From NCBI GenBank assembly GCA_041655255.1, contig JBBAFS010000034.1:1-17315 (forward strand): DNA of 17,315 nt, in the 5' to 3' direction. The stretch's first letter is position 1, and each line of letters begins with the position of its first letter. The position numbers and the translations under genes were made by a program. Shown one piece after another: positions 1-7,176 of the stretch. The stretch comes from JBBAFS01 sp041655255. GTDB lineage: Bacteria; Spirochaetota; Spirochaetia; Sphaerochaetales; Sphaerochaetaceae. Under the pieces are notes generated by a model. It worked only from the letters and a program-made list of their open reading frames with translations. It was not told where the DNA came from and searched no databases.

Positions 1-585
1 CAATTACGTCTCAATACAGAACAGGTTCCTACTCTCACCATCGACCCTGAGTTCACATCACTAGAAGTTCATAAAAGCAGTGCTAGTCGTAAAGAGGTAA
101 ACTCCTATATTAACAATGCCGTACGTAGTGCAAAAGAACTGATTGAACAAATAGCGATGCGTAGTGAAACGATGAAAAAAATTGGTCTTGAACTATTGAA
201 GTTTCAACACGAATTTTTCCTCAACGGTCCAAGATATCTTAAACCTCTTACCTACCGCCATATCGCCGAAGATCTTAAACTTCATGAGACTACCATCAGC
301 CGTGCTGTACAAGGAAAGTATATCGATACTGATTGGGGGATTCTCCCTATTAAAGAGTTATTCAGCTCTGCCTTACAAACAACGATCCCCGGTCAACAAG
401 AGGTTTCTAAAACTGCGGTAAAAGATATGGTAAAAGAGATCATCGACCAACACACCGGAGAGAGAGCCCTCTCTGATCAAAAGATCGCCGATATGCTCGT
501 TGCTCGAGGGATTCAAATTGCCCGTCGTACCGTCAACAAATATCGTAAAGAGTTAAACATCGACTCCTCATACGAACGAGTATAG
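1..585 (+). CDS. rpoN: RNA polymerase sigma-54 factor RpoN, C-terminal part (5' end outside window)
   Basis: The reading frame is open from base 1, so the N-terminus lies off the window and about 194 C-terminal residues are visible. Sigma-54 directs core RNA polymerase to -24/-12 promoters that need an AAA+ activator. Visible parts are the end of the core-binding region, a helix-turn-helix (LTYRHIAEDLKLHETTISRA) and, near the end, the RpoN box ARRTVNKYR that reads the -24 element. The RpoN box is diagnostic of the family. The gene is followed by hpf, as in many bacteria where rpoN and hpf are neighbours. hpf has its own promoter in the gap, so co-transcription is not required. I see no terminator directly after the stop codon. 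Identity is secure; the start cannot be judged. Confidence 0.96.
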   Translation, partial: QLRLNTEQVPTLTIDPEFTSLEVHKSSASRKEVNSYINNAVRSAKELIEQIAMRSETMKKIGLELLKFQHEFFLNGPRYLKPLTYRHIAEDLKLHETTISRAVQGKYIDTDWGILPIKELFSSALQTTIPGQQEVSKTAVKDMVKEIIDQHTGERALSDQKIADMLVARGIQIARRTVNKYRKELNIDSSYERV

Positions 586-686
586 ATATCACAATCCTGA
601 CTTCCTTTAAGGAATAATTCATTTTCGATGAGTTCGGGAATTCTTATATTCGAGGTACTCCTTCACAGAAAGTTTCGGATAGATGT

Positions 687-715
687 TTGACTTTTTGGAG
701 TGTGGGTCTTATCAT
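687..715 (+). promoter_or_regulatory. Sigma-70-type promoter for hpf
   Basis: A -35 hexamer TTGACT (687-692), a 17-bp spacer and a -10 hexamer TATCAT (710-715) each match consensus at 5 of 6 positions. They lie in the 159-bp gap between rpoN and hpf. Transcription would start near 722, giving a leader of about 23 nt that contains the hpf Shine-Dalgarno. I see no -24/-12 sigma-54 pattern here. The rest of the gap (586-686) holds nothing I can identify. Confidence 0.7.
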
Positions 716-734
716 TTTTATATCCCGTTTCGTT

Positions 735-740
735 AGGAGG
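735..740 (+). promoter_or_regulatory. Ribosome binding site fixing the hpf start
   Basis: A full AGGAGG lies 4 nt before the ATG at 745. It selects this start over an upstream in-frame ATG at 700, which would add 15 residues, has no ribosome site and lies inside the promoter spacer. Confidence 0.85.
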
Positions 741-744
741 ACAT

Positions 745-1044
745 ATGAACCTAGAAATCAGAGGAATCCGTTACAACATTAGTGACACAACCCGGGAGTT
801 TTTTGATAAAAAACTCCAAAAACTCTCTTTTGCTGAGAGTTTTATCCACGATCTCTCAATTACGGTAACCAGAGAGACTGTTGGACAGGGTTTTCATCTC
901 GATGGAAAAGTCCACTTTTCTTGGGGTCCGGTAAAAATGGTAAGTACCGATGCCTACGAACTGTATGAAGGTATCGAACTACTTGTCGACAAACTTGAAG
1001 CTTTAGCCCGCAAGGAGAAAGGGAAGATTCAAGATTATTCATAA
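745..1044 (+). CDS. hpf: Ribosome hibernation-promoting factor, short form (HPF/YfiA family)
   Basis: The product is 99 residues long, the size of short-form HPF/YfiA proteins without the C-terminal dimerisation domain of long HPF. It begins MNLEIRGIRYNISDTTREFF, the usual first strand and helix of the beta-alpha-beta-beta-beta-alpha fold. It continues with the motif-like stretch around SITVTRE and a C-terminal helix, YELYEGIELLVDKLEALARK. The family binds the 30S decoding region when growth slows and blocks mRNA and tRNA entry. The position after rpoN is the classic one. It has its own promoter and is followed immediately by an intrinsic terminator, so it is probably transcribed alone or as the end of an rpoN transcript. 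I am confident of the family; whether it dimerises or only inactivates ribosomes cannot be told. Confidence 0.9.
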   Translation: MNLEIRGIRYNISDTTREFFDKKLQKLSFAESFIHDLSITVTRETVGQGFHLDGKVHFSWGPVKMVSTDAYELYEGIELLVDKLEALARKEKGKIQDYS

Positions 1045-1065
1045 CGAGCTATGAAGTAATAAACG

Positions 1066-1093
1066 ATGCTCCAGAACTTTCTGGAGCATTTTT
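1066..1093 (+). terminator. Intrinsic terminator after hpf
   Basis: A perfect 10-bp stem (ATGCTCCAGA paired with TCTGGAGCAT), a 4-nt loop ACTT and a run of five T. It separates hpf from the hprK operon. Confidence 0.93.
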
Positions 1094-1105
1094 ATACTCT
1101 CTAAG

Positions 1106-1126
1106 CCTCATTTTCAAGAAATGAGG
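1106..1126. repeat. Inverted repeat upstream of the hprK promoter
   Basis: The arms CCTCATTT and AAATGAGG are perfect complements around a 5-nt centre TCAAG. No T run follows, so it does not read as a terminator. It ends 10 bp before the -35 box and may be a regulator site. Confidence 0.5.
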
Positions 1127-1135
1127 ATGTCGCAC

Positions 1136-1165
1136 TTAACAAATGCCTACGAAAGAGCGTATGAT
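1136..1165 (+). promoter_or_regulatory. Sigma-70-type promoter for the hprK-ptsH-lexA-holA operon
   Basis: The -35 TTAACA (1136-1141) and -10 TATGAT (1160-1165) are 18 bp apart, each 5 of 6 to consensus. The predicted start near 1172 leaves a leader of about 20 nt with GGAGGAG (1183-1189) before the hprK ATG. An 8-bp inverted repeat lies just upstream at 1106-1126. Confidence 0.65.
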
Positions 1166-1191
1166 GTGGTATAGTCCCCTATGGAGGAGAT

Positions 1192-2172
1192 ATGGTTGAA
1201 TTTTCGATTCTTGATCTTTTAGATCACGATTTAAAAGACCACAATCAACTTAAGCTGCGATGTATCGGTGGACGTAGTGGGCTTTCAAGAACCTTAACCG
1301 ATTCAAAAATAAGTCGCCCAGGTCTTCCTCTAAGTGGATTCTTTGAAGAGTTCAGTTACCAAAGTGTTCAACTCTTTGGTAAAGGGGAACAACGTTACCT
1401 CAAAAAGCTTGAAGAGGAGAAAAATTTCGCCTCAATCGAAAAGTTTTTCTCCTACCCTATCCCTACAGTTGTCTTTTGTGATGGAGGAGAGCCCTCCTCT
1501 CACATTATTTCTCTAGCCGATGCCTCAGGGTGCTCAGTATTACAAACTCCCCTTGAGTCGGCTGAATTTACCCGCTCTCTTATCCAACTACTCGATGAGA
1601 TCTTTGCTGAAACAATCACTATTCACGGTGTACTCGTTGAAGTGTATGGAGTGGGAGTGTTACTTACAGGTGAAAGTGGAGTTGGAAAAAGTGAGACAGC
1701 TTTAGAACTTATTGAGCGTGGACATCGACTTATTAGTGATGATACAGTAACATTACGAAATATTAGTGGGAATTTCTTAATTGGAAGTGGAGCTAATAAC
1801 CTCCTTGCCCACCATATGGAGATTCGTGGGTTAGGCATATTAAACTTAACGAACCTCTTTGGAGTCGGTTCTATTAGGGAGAAAAAGCAAGTCCAACTCC
1901 TTGTTCACCTTGAACCATGGGACTCCAATAAGAATTATGAACGAGTTGGAGAGGAGCTCACTGAGCTCATATTGGGAATTCCAGTTCCTAAAGTGGAAGT
2001 TCCAGTGAAACCGGGACGTAATGTTCCGATTATTATAGAGACAGCCGCACGTAATGAGCGACTGAAGAAACTCGGGTACTTTTCTGCAAAAGAATTCGAT
2101 CAAAGTGTACTCAGTTGGCTTGAAAGCGAATCGGCACGGAATTTGTATTACAACAATGAGGAGACCTTTTAA
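1192..2172 (+). CDS. hprK: HPr kinase/phosphorylase
   Basis: A cytoplasmic bifunctional enzyme that phosphorylates HPr on Ser46 with ATP or PPi and removes the phosphate with Pi. At 326 residues it is close to the usual 310-330. The N-terminal domain covers about residues 1-130. The kinase domain has Walker A at 160-167 (GESGVGKS), His145 in TIHGVLVEVYG, the ISDDTV segment at about 181-186, and the family signature MEIRGLGILNL at about 209-219. The start ATG has GGAGGAG just upstream, rather close at 2-4 nt. It is the first gene of a tight operon, and its substrate HPr is encoded 2 bp downstream. Spirochaetes often keep HprK and HPr with few or no sugar-transport PTS permeases, so a regulatory role is likely; that point is inference from the family. 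Confidence 0.97.
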   Translation: MVEFSILDLLDHDLKDHNQLKLRCIGGRSGLSRTLTDSKISRPGLPLSGFFEEFSYQSVQLFGKGEQRYLKKLEEEKNFASIEKFFSYPIPTVVFCDGGEPSSHIISLADASGCSVLQTPLESAEFTRSLIQLLDEIFAETITIHGVLVEVYGVGVLLTGESGVGKSETALELIERGHRLISDDTVTLRNISGNFLIGSGANNLLAHHMEIRGLGILNLTNLFGVGSIREKKQVQLLVHLEPWDSNKNYERVGEELTELILGIPVPKVEVPVKPGRNVPIIIETAARNERLKKLGYFSAKEFDQSVLSWLESESARNLYYNNEETF

Positions 2173-2174
2173 TC

Positions 2175-2438
2175 ATGGTTGAACGAGAAGTTGAGGTACT
2201 CAACCGGGCAGGCATTCATGCACGACCAGCAGCATTAATTGTTAAAATTGCGAACCAGTTCGAATCTCATCTCTATATCGAGAAAGATCGAATGAAGATA
2301 AACGGAAAATCGATTATGGGAATTATTACCCTCGGTGCCGCTTATAAATCTAAACTCACTATTTCTACCGAGGGTGTTGACGAAGTAGAGGCAGCCGATG
2401 CTATTGAGCAGTTGTTTCTCAATCGTTTTGAAGAGTAG
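2175..2438 (+). CDS. ptsH: Phosphocarrier protein HPr
   Basis: An 87-residue HPr, full family length. The EI-phosphorylated histidine is His15 in AGIHARPA, and the HprK target serine is Ser46 in NGKSIMGIITLGA. Both sit at the canonical numbers and both flanking motifs are intact. The protein can therefore carry both the PEP-derived histidine phosphate and the regulatory serine phosphate. The ATG follows the hprK stop by 2 bp, and GAGGAG (2158-2163) inside the hprK end serves as ribosome site. No enzyme I or EII gene is in the window, so whether HPr feeds transport cannot be judged here. The next gene, lexA, begins 9 bp later. Confidence 0.97.
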   Translation: MVEREVEVLNRAGIHARPAALIVKIANQFESHLYIEKDRMKINGKSIMGIITLGAAYKSKLTISTEGVDEVEAADAIEQLFLNRFEE

Positions 2439-2447
2439 GAGAGATGG

Positions 2448-3068
2448 GTGGAAATTCTAACAAAAAGACAACAAGAAGTATTCGATTTTATTAAATCGTA
2501 TATCGAGGAAAACTCATACGCCCCTGCAATAAGAGATATTGCCTCTTACTTTGGTATTACTGCTAAAGGGGCTCAAGATCACCTTAAAACCCTTCAACGA
2601 AAGGGGGTAATTAACTCCTCGGAGGGAATTAGCCGTTCGACTCGTATTGTTGACTTTACCCCAGAAACTCCCCCTGTTGAGACAATCACTGTCCCTGTAT
2701 TAGGAGCGACTGCAGCAGGTCTTCCTATCTTAGCTGAAGAGAATATGGAGTATGAACTTGAAGTTCCAACAGCCCTTGTGACAGGAAAGGGCCCTTTTTT
2801 CGCCCTCCACGTTGAAGGGGATAGTATGATAGAGGCGGGAATTTTAGATGGAGATCTCGCTATTATTAAACAAACTCAAGAGGCGCATAACGGTGAGATT
2901 GTTGTCGCCCGAGTTGGTGAAGAAAATAGAGTGACATTAAAGCGATTATATCGAACAGCTCACGCTATTGAACTGAGAGCTGAAAACCCAAAATATGGAT
3001 CTCTTTTTTCCAAAGATGTCACCATCTTAGGAAAACTCCAACTCATTATTCGTGACTATGACAACTAA
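2448..3068 (+). CDS. lexA: LexA repressor, self-cleaving SOS regulator
   Basis: The 206-residue product has the two LexA domains. The N-terminal winged helix-turn-helix (about 1-70) contains SYAPAIRDIASYFGITAKGA. The C-terminal S24-type peptidase domain has the Ala90-Gly91 autocleavage bond in TAAGLP, catalytic Ser126 in EGDSM and Lys165 in VTLKRL. All catalytic parts are intact, so RecA-stimulated self-cleavage is expected. The start is GTG: AGGAGAG (2437-2443), overlapping the ptsH stop, lies 4 nt upstream. The nearby ATG at 2444 is out of frame. It is unusual to find lexA inside an HPr/HprK operon; no separate promoter directly before it was recognised. The 3' end overlaps the start of holA. 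The operator sequence it binds here is unknown. Confidence 0.97.
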   Translation: MEILTKRQQEVFDFIKSYIEENSYAPAIRDIASYFGITAKGAQDHLKTLQRKGVINSSEGISRSTRIVDFTPETPPVETITVPVLGATAAGLPILAEENMEYELEVPTALVTGKGPFFALHVEGDSMIEAGILDGDLAIIKQTQEAHNGEIVVARVGEENRVTLKRLYRTAHAIELRAENPKYGSLFSKDVTILGKLQLIIRDYDN

Positions 3069-4113
3069 GAATCAAAGAACATACCTCCTTCTTGGCCCTG
3101 AGGCGGGAGAAAAATCACATTATTTAAACGGTATACGTAAAGCTCTTTTTCAAGAATTCGGGGAGGAGGTAGAGCTCTATCGCTTCTACCCCTTTGAAGC
3201 ATTAGAAGGAGAACTTATAGAAGCTTTAATGAGTGACTCTCTCTTTTCGAGCCATCGATTAGTCATTGTAAGCCAAGTTGAAGATCTTCAAGCTAAACAA
3301 GTAGATGAATTAGAACAATACCTTAAAGACCCTAGTGATAATGCAACGCTTGTATTCATCACCCAAGGCTACAATATCTCAAAAAAATTGGCCTCTTTTG
3401 TCCCACCTCACAATAAAAAGATCTTTTATGAGATGTTTGAAAACAGGAAAGCAGAGTGGCTTCGAGATCTATTTCGTTCACACTCAGCCCATATTAGTCA
3501 TGAAGCAATTCAACTCTTATTAGAGTTAGTAGAGAATAACACTCAAGAACTACGCCAAGTTGCGATGCAACTGATTCAGTTTGCCCATCAAGAGGAGCAA
3601 GGGGGGAACATTGAAGAAGAGAGTGTAGAACGCTTTATCCAACACACGCGTTCTGAAAGTGTCTTCACCTTATTTGAACAGATTGCTCTTGGCTCTTATG
3701 AGCGCTCCTTAGCTATTATAAACACATTGATGCAAAGTGAACCAAACAGTGCCATCTCTCTTATCGGGGGCTTAGTGTGGCAATGGAGACGCTTAGCAAG
3801 CTTACATGAGCTTCTTGCTACTCCTATGAACTTTGAAGAGGCTGTTATACAAGTAAAGGTAGGATCAACATCCTCAGCTATAAAAGGGAAGAAGAATCAG
3901 AATATCTATTTACAGGCAACGAAAAACTATTCTCTTGAAGCAACCCAACGTGTTATTGCCCGATTAAGTGAATACGATATCGCATTACGCCAATGGGGCT
4001 TAGATTTTCACCACCTCTTATTAGAACGCTTAGTAGGTATTATTATTAACAGAAAAGGGGTCACCCCTCCTCAATATGCACCACTATCACTCACTACAGC
4101 TGCAAGGTTTTAA
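3058..4113 (+). CDS. holA: DNA polymerase III delta subunit (clamp loader)
   Basis: The protein has about 351 residues, typical for HolA. Delta opens the beta sliding clamp within the clamp-loader complex. The N-terminus TYLLLGPEAGEKSHYL is the degenerate, non-ATP-binding P-loop of delta. It is followed by the typical acidic stretch and LMSDSLFSSHRLVIVSQVED, then the helical collar domain in the last third (VWQWRRLASLHELL). The ATG at 3058 overlaps the lexA end by 11 bp; a GTG 6 nt earlier (3052) is in frame, and neither has a good ribosome site. Translation is probably coupled to lexA. The 3' end overlaps uvrC on the opposite strand by 20 bp. Family call by overall pattern; sequence conservation in delta is low, so slightly less certain than its neighbours. 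Confidence 0.9.
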   Translation: MTTKNQRTYLLLGPEAGEKSHYLNGIRKALFQEFGEEVELYRFYPFEALEGELIEALMSDSLFSSHRLVIVSQVEDLQAKQVDELEQYLKDPSDNATLVFITQGYNISKKLASFVPPHNKKIFYEMFENRKAEWLRDLFRSHSAHISHEAIQLLLELVENNTQELRQVAMQLIQFAHQEEQGGNIEEESVERFIQHTRSESVFTLFEQIALGSYERSLAIINTLMQSEPNSAISLIGGLVWQWRRLASLHELLATPMNFEEAVIQVKVGSTSSAIKGKKNQNIYLQATKNYSLEATQRVIARLSEYDIALRQWGLDFHHLLLERLVGIIINRKGVTPPQYAPLSLTTAARF

Positions 4114-5872
4114 GAACACGCTCAGCAACAACGAGCGGAATACCAGATTCACGGGCAATCTCTTCAGCTGGAGATTGGAGTAACGATTCAAGAGAACCAT
4201 ATCTACTCATAATCTTTTTACTTCTTGCTGGCCCTACTCCTTGTATCGATTCTAATAAGGAGAATGTTGCCTCTTTAGAGCGTTGTTGTTGGTTTAAACT
4301 CAGAGCAACACGGTGAGCTTCATCTCGAATAGCAATAAGTAGTTTTAAAGCAGGAGCACTTTTTTCAAGATGAAGGGGTTTTCTCTCATCGGCAAAGAAA
4401 ATCACCTCATCCTCTTCAGCAAGCCCAATAAGTTGTAATGCATCGAGGCCCAATAACGATAACACCTCTTTAGCTGCATTCACTTGCCCCTTACCACCAT
4501 CGACCATAATGAGATCGGGAAGAGGTTTTTTTTCACGTACCAAACGACTATAACGGCGAGAGATCACCTCTCGAATAGCACCATAATCATCGATAGCCCC
4601 TTCTAAGGATTTAATATTGAAGCGTCGATAGTTTTTAGAATCGGCTTTTCCATCAGTAAACGTAATTAATGAGGCGACCGTAAATTTTCCACTGAGGTGT
4701 GAAACATCGAACCCTTCAATAACTCGTGGTGGATTTTCTAAATCTAACACCTCCATCAACTCTTCAAGAGCTTCGGGGTTCTCTTTACTCTTTAAGCGCT
4801 TTTCAACATCACGAGAGGCATTTTCACTTGCCATGCGTAATACACGGTAGTGTCTCCCTTCGGTCGGAATTGAGACTTGGACAGGAACGTGTAACTCTTT
4901 TTCAAAGTAGGTACCAATTAAAGAGCTGTCGATATCGTGGGAAACAAAGAGTTGTTGAGGTCTATTTCCTCCATCGCCATAATACTGAATTAAGAAGTTA
5001 AGTAGAGTCTCGGTCTCATCACCAAAGGTCTCAGCTCTATAAAGAGCTTTCCCCATGAGCTTCCCATCTCTAATTTGCATGATTGAGACAGTAGCTAAGT
5101 GCATTCTCATCTCACACGCAGCATAGTCTCTACTCTCGTGGGAAAAATCTTCTACTTGTTGAGCTTGAGAGAGGGTCTCTAAAGCTTGAAGCATATCTCT
5201 TTTTTCAGCTGCCTTCTCATACTGCATCTCTTTAGAAGCTTGATTCATCTCTTGGCGAACCTGGCGAATGAGTTCATCATCTCGTCCTTGTAAAAATGCT
5301 CTCACTTTAATGATGTGTTGAGCATACTCTTCTTCACTCACCAATTGAGCACACGGACCACAACATCGGCCAATGTGGTAATACAAACACGGGGTAGTTC
5401 GCATCCTTAATGGAATACCACACTTACGAAGAGGAAACATTTTATCGATGAGATCGAGATAGAGTGCTAATGCCTTGCCATCAGGGTAGGGTCCATAGTA
5501 CTCCGATCCGTCATGAATAACACGTCGAGTCTTAAATACTTTAGGAAACTTCTCATTGGTGATTCTTATAAGGGGATAACTTTTTCCATCTTTCAGTGAG
5601 ATATTGTAATGGGGGTTATGCTTTTTAATGAGGTTATTCTCTAATACTAATGCCTCATACTCATTTCCTGTTATGATGTACTCTATATCAGCAATCTTCC
5701 CCACTAAAAAGGTAGTTTTAATATCTCTCCCTTTTAAGAAATAAGAACTCACTCTTTTACGGAGGTTCTTCGCCTTTCCGATGTAGATAATAGTCCCCTC
5801 TTTGTCTTTCATCAGGTAGACACCAGGGTTTTGAGGAAGTGATGCTGCTTGTTCTTTTGGACTTTGAGCCAT
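4094..5872 (-). CDS. uvrC: UvrABC excinuclease subunit C
   Basis: This 592-residue protein makes both incisions in nucleotide excision repair. The GIY-YIG nuclease domain is N-terminal (NPGVYLMKDKEG, IIYIGKAKNLRKRV; Tyr30, Arg40). Next are four cysteines, C-x10-C-x7-C-x3-C around residues 150-175, with nearly the spacing of the UvrC iron-sulfur cysteines. A UVR motif (EMQYEKAAEKRDML) binds UvrB. The RNase H-like nuclease domain (EGFDVSHLSG, LIMVDGGKGQ) and the C-terminal helix-hairpin-helix repeats (IQGVGPARSKKIMSRYGS) follow. No Shine-Dalgarno precedes the ATG. A -10 box ends 6 nt before it, so the mRNA is probably leaderless. The gene diverges from the radical-SAM gene through a shared palindrome, and its tail overlaps holA. 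Confidence 0.98.
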   Translation of the reverse strand: MAQSPKEQAASLPQNPGVYLMKDKEGTIIYIGKAKNLRKRVSSYFLKGRDIKTTFLVGKIADIEYIITGNEYEALVLENNLIKKHNPHYNISLKDGKSYPLIRITNEKFPKVFKTRRVIHDGSEYYGPYPDGKALALYLDLIDKMFPLRKCGIPLRMRTTPCLYYHIGRCCGPCAQLVSEEEYAQHIIKVRAFLQGRDDELIRQVRQEMNQASKEMQYEKAAEKRDMLQALETLSQAQQVEDFSHESRDYAACEMRMHLATVSIMQIRDGKLMGKALYRAETFGDETETLLNFLIQYYGDGGNRPQQLFVSHDIDSSLIGTYFEKELHVPVQVSIPTEGRHYRVLRMASENASRDVEKRLKSKENPEALEELMEVLDLENPPRVIEGFDVSHLSGKFTVASLITFTDGKADSKNYRRFNIKSLEGAIDDYGAIREVISRRYSRLVREKKPLPDLIMVDGGKGQVNAAKEVLSLLGLDALQLIGLAEEDEVIFFADERKPLHLEKSAPALKLLIAIRDEAHRVALSLNQQQRSKEATFSLLESIQGVGPARSKKIMSRYGSLESLLQSPAEEIARESGIPLVVAERVLKTLQL

Positions 5873-5878
5873 ACGTGT

Positions 5879-5907
5879 AAGATACCTATCGATTGATGAA
5901 AGTTCAA
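5879..5907 (-). promoter_or_regulatory. Promoter of uvrC, predicted leaderless
   Basis: On the minus strand, TTGAAC (5902-5907), a 17-bp spacer and TATCTT (5879-5884) match consensus at 4 and 5 of 6 positions. Only 6 nt (5873-5878) separate the -10 box from the ATG at 5872, so transcription would start on or beside the start codon. The -35 box lies inside the palindrome 5890-5913. Confidence 0.55.
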
Positions 5908-5913
5908 CAATCG
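5890..5913. repeat. Near-perfect palindrome between uvrC and the radical-SAM gene, candidate operator
   Basis: On the plus strand the arms CGATTGATGA (5890-5899) and TCAACAATCG (5904-5913) pair at 9 of 10 positions around a 4-nt centre AAGT. It covers the uvrC -35 box and a candidate -35 box (TTGATG, 5893-5898) for the opposite gene. A dimeric repressor bound here could control both. LexA is an obvious but unproven candidate. Confidence 0.55.
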
Positions 5914-7170
5914 TTTATGAATAAGGTGATGAACACCCATCCCCTCTTTTCATCTTTGTGTGATGAAGATGTTGCTTTTATCTCCTCTTTATTAGAACGA
6001 TACACTATCAGTTATCAACACATGCGCCAACTCATTGAGTATGCCATTGATCTGAGAATGTGGATGATGGATCCTCTTGAATCACTTTGGGATGAAACGC
6101 TACATCCCTCTTTGAAAGGAAAACCCCGCTTTAAAGCGTTGTTTAACGCACTTAGTTCTCACATTGAAACTATCAAACAAAGCCCTATTTTCTACGAGGA
6201 CTTTCACCCTCAGATTGTGACAACTCATAAACCTATGATTGTGGAAGAATCTTCTTCAGGCCGCCTTTTAGGTCGCTGTCCTTGTCCTGTAGAGGGAGAG
6301 TTAACTCGGTGTTGTAATGTACTCACTCTCGATGCCGTCACTCAATGTGGCTTTCAGTGTTCATACTGTTCAGTACAATCGTTCTACCACCAAGGTGAAG
6401 TCCACTTTACCAGTGATCTAAAGAGAGAGCTGAAAGAACTCACCCTTCCAGAAGGGACGTGGCATATCGGAACTGGGCAAGCATCAGATTCTCTGATGTG
6501 GGGAGATAGTCATAACCTCCTGAGTTCAATTTCCCACTTTGCTTCAACACATCCTGAGATTGTTGTGGAATTTAAAACCAAGTCACAACGAACCGATTGG
6601 CTACAAACAGTACCTATCCCAAAAAACATTGTTGCCACGTGGTCGTTAAATGCTCCAACTGTGATTGAGAAAGAGGAGCATAAAAGTGCCTCTTTAATGC
6701 AGCGCCTGTTAGCAGCACGCTCAGTTGCTGATCGTGGAATTGCAGTTGGCTTTCATCTTCACCCGATGGTCTATTTTAGTGATTGGGAAAAAGAGTACCA
6801 ACAGGTGATATCAACTATAGATCATCTCTTTAGTCCTGAAGAGGTGATGATGATTAGTTTTGGCACTCTTACATTCTCTAAAAGTGCTCTTCGTGAATTA
6901 CGAGAGAATAACACACCCACACGAGTTCATCAGATGGCTCTCACTGAGTGTGCAGGAAAATACTCCTACCCTCTTGAGATAAAACAACAACTTTTCTCTT
7001 TTGCCTATCACACTTTTCCACAAAAGTGGAAAGAAGCTGGTGGGCCCTTTTTCTATCTTTGTATGGAACCACCTGAGTTATGGGAACCAACATTAGGTCA
7101 CTCATATCCAAGTAATGATGCTTTTGAACAAGCGATGAAACACGCTTATTACACCTTTATGGGAATCTAA
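5896..7170 (+). CDS. Radical SAM protein of the spore photoproduct lyase (SplB-like) family
   Basis: The radical-SAM iron-sulfur motif C-x3-C-x2-C is seen as CGFQCSYC (Cys151, 155, 158 from the 5896 start). An unusual cysteine-rich run precedes it (RCPCP, RCCN at about 127-140). The layout resembles COG1533 proteins, annotated as spore photoproduct lyases or DNA repair photolyases. However, the segment where true lyases carry their hydrogen-donor cysteine reads IGTGQASDSLMWGD, with no cysteine. The real reaction is therefore unknown, and classical thymine-dimer reversal is doubtful. Sporulation is not expected in a spirochaete. It diverges from uvrC. The start is uncertain: ATG 5896 lies inside the palindrome, while ATG 5917 and 5929 are alternatives; 5929 would fit a leaderless promoter (TTGATG 5893-5898, TATGAA 5916-5921). 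It converges on thyX with a 6-bp gap. Confidence 0.82.
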   Translation: MKVQQSFMNKVMNTHPLFSSLCDEDVAFISSLLERYTISYQHMRQLIEYAIDLRMWMMDPLESLWDETLHPSLKGKPRFKALFNALSSHIETIKQSPIFYEDFHPQIVTTHKPMIVEESSSGRLLGRCPCPVEGELTRCCNVLTLDAVTQCGFQCSYCSVQSFYHQGEVHFTSDLKRELKELTLPEGTWHIGTGQASDSLMWGDSHNLLSSISHFASTHPEIVVEFKTKSQRTDWLQTVPIPKNIVATWSLNAPTVIEKEEHKSASLMQRLLAARSVADRGIAVGFHLHPMVYFSDWEKEYQQVISTIDHLFSPEEVMMISFGTLTFSKSALRELRENNTPTRVHQMALTECAGKYSYPLEIKQQLFSFAYHTFPQKWKEAGGPFFYLCMEPPELWEPTLGHSYPSNDAFEQAMKHAYYTFMGI

Positions 7171-7176
7171 GAACTC

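Noticed and set aside
602..614. TTCCTT-T-AAGGAA palindrome after rpoN as a terminator
   Set aside because: A one-base centre leaves no room for a loop without losing half the stem, and no T tract follows.
586..744. Sigma-54 (-24/-12) promoter or small RNA downstream of rpoN
   Set aside because: No GG-N10-GC pattern of the right form was seen; the gap is explained by a sigma-70-type promoter and the hpf leader.
4726..5001. Plus-strand open frame inside uvrC
   Set aside because: It lies opposite a well conserved uvrC coding region, has no ribosome site and no recognisable protein pattern; the same holds for the other antisense or shifted open frames in hprK, malQ, ispF, the ATPase and fusA.
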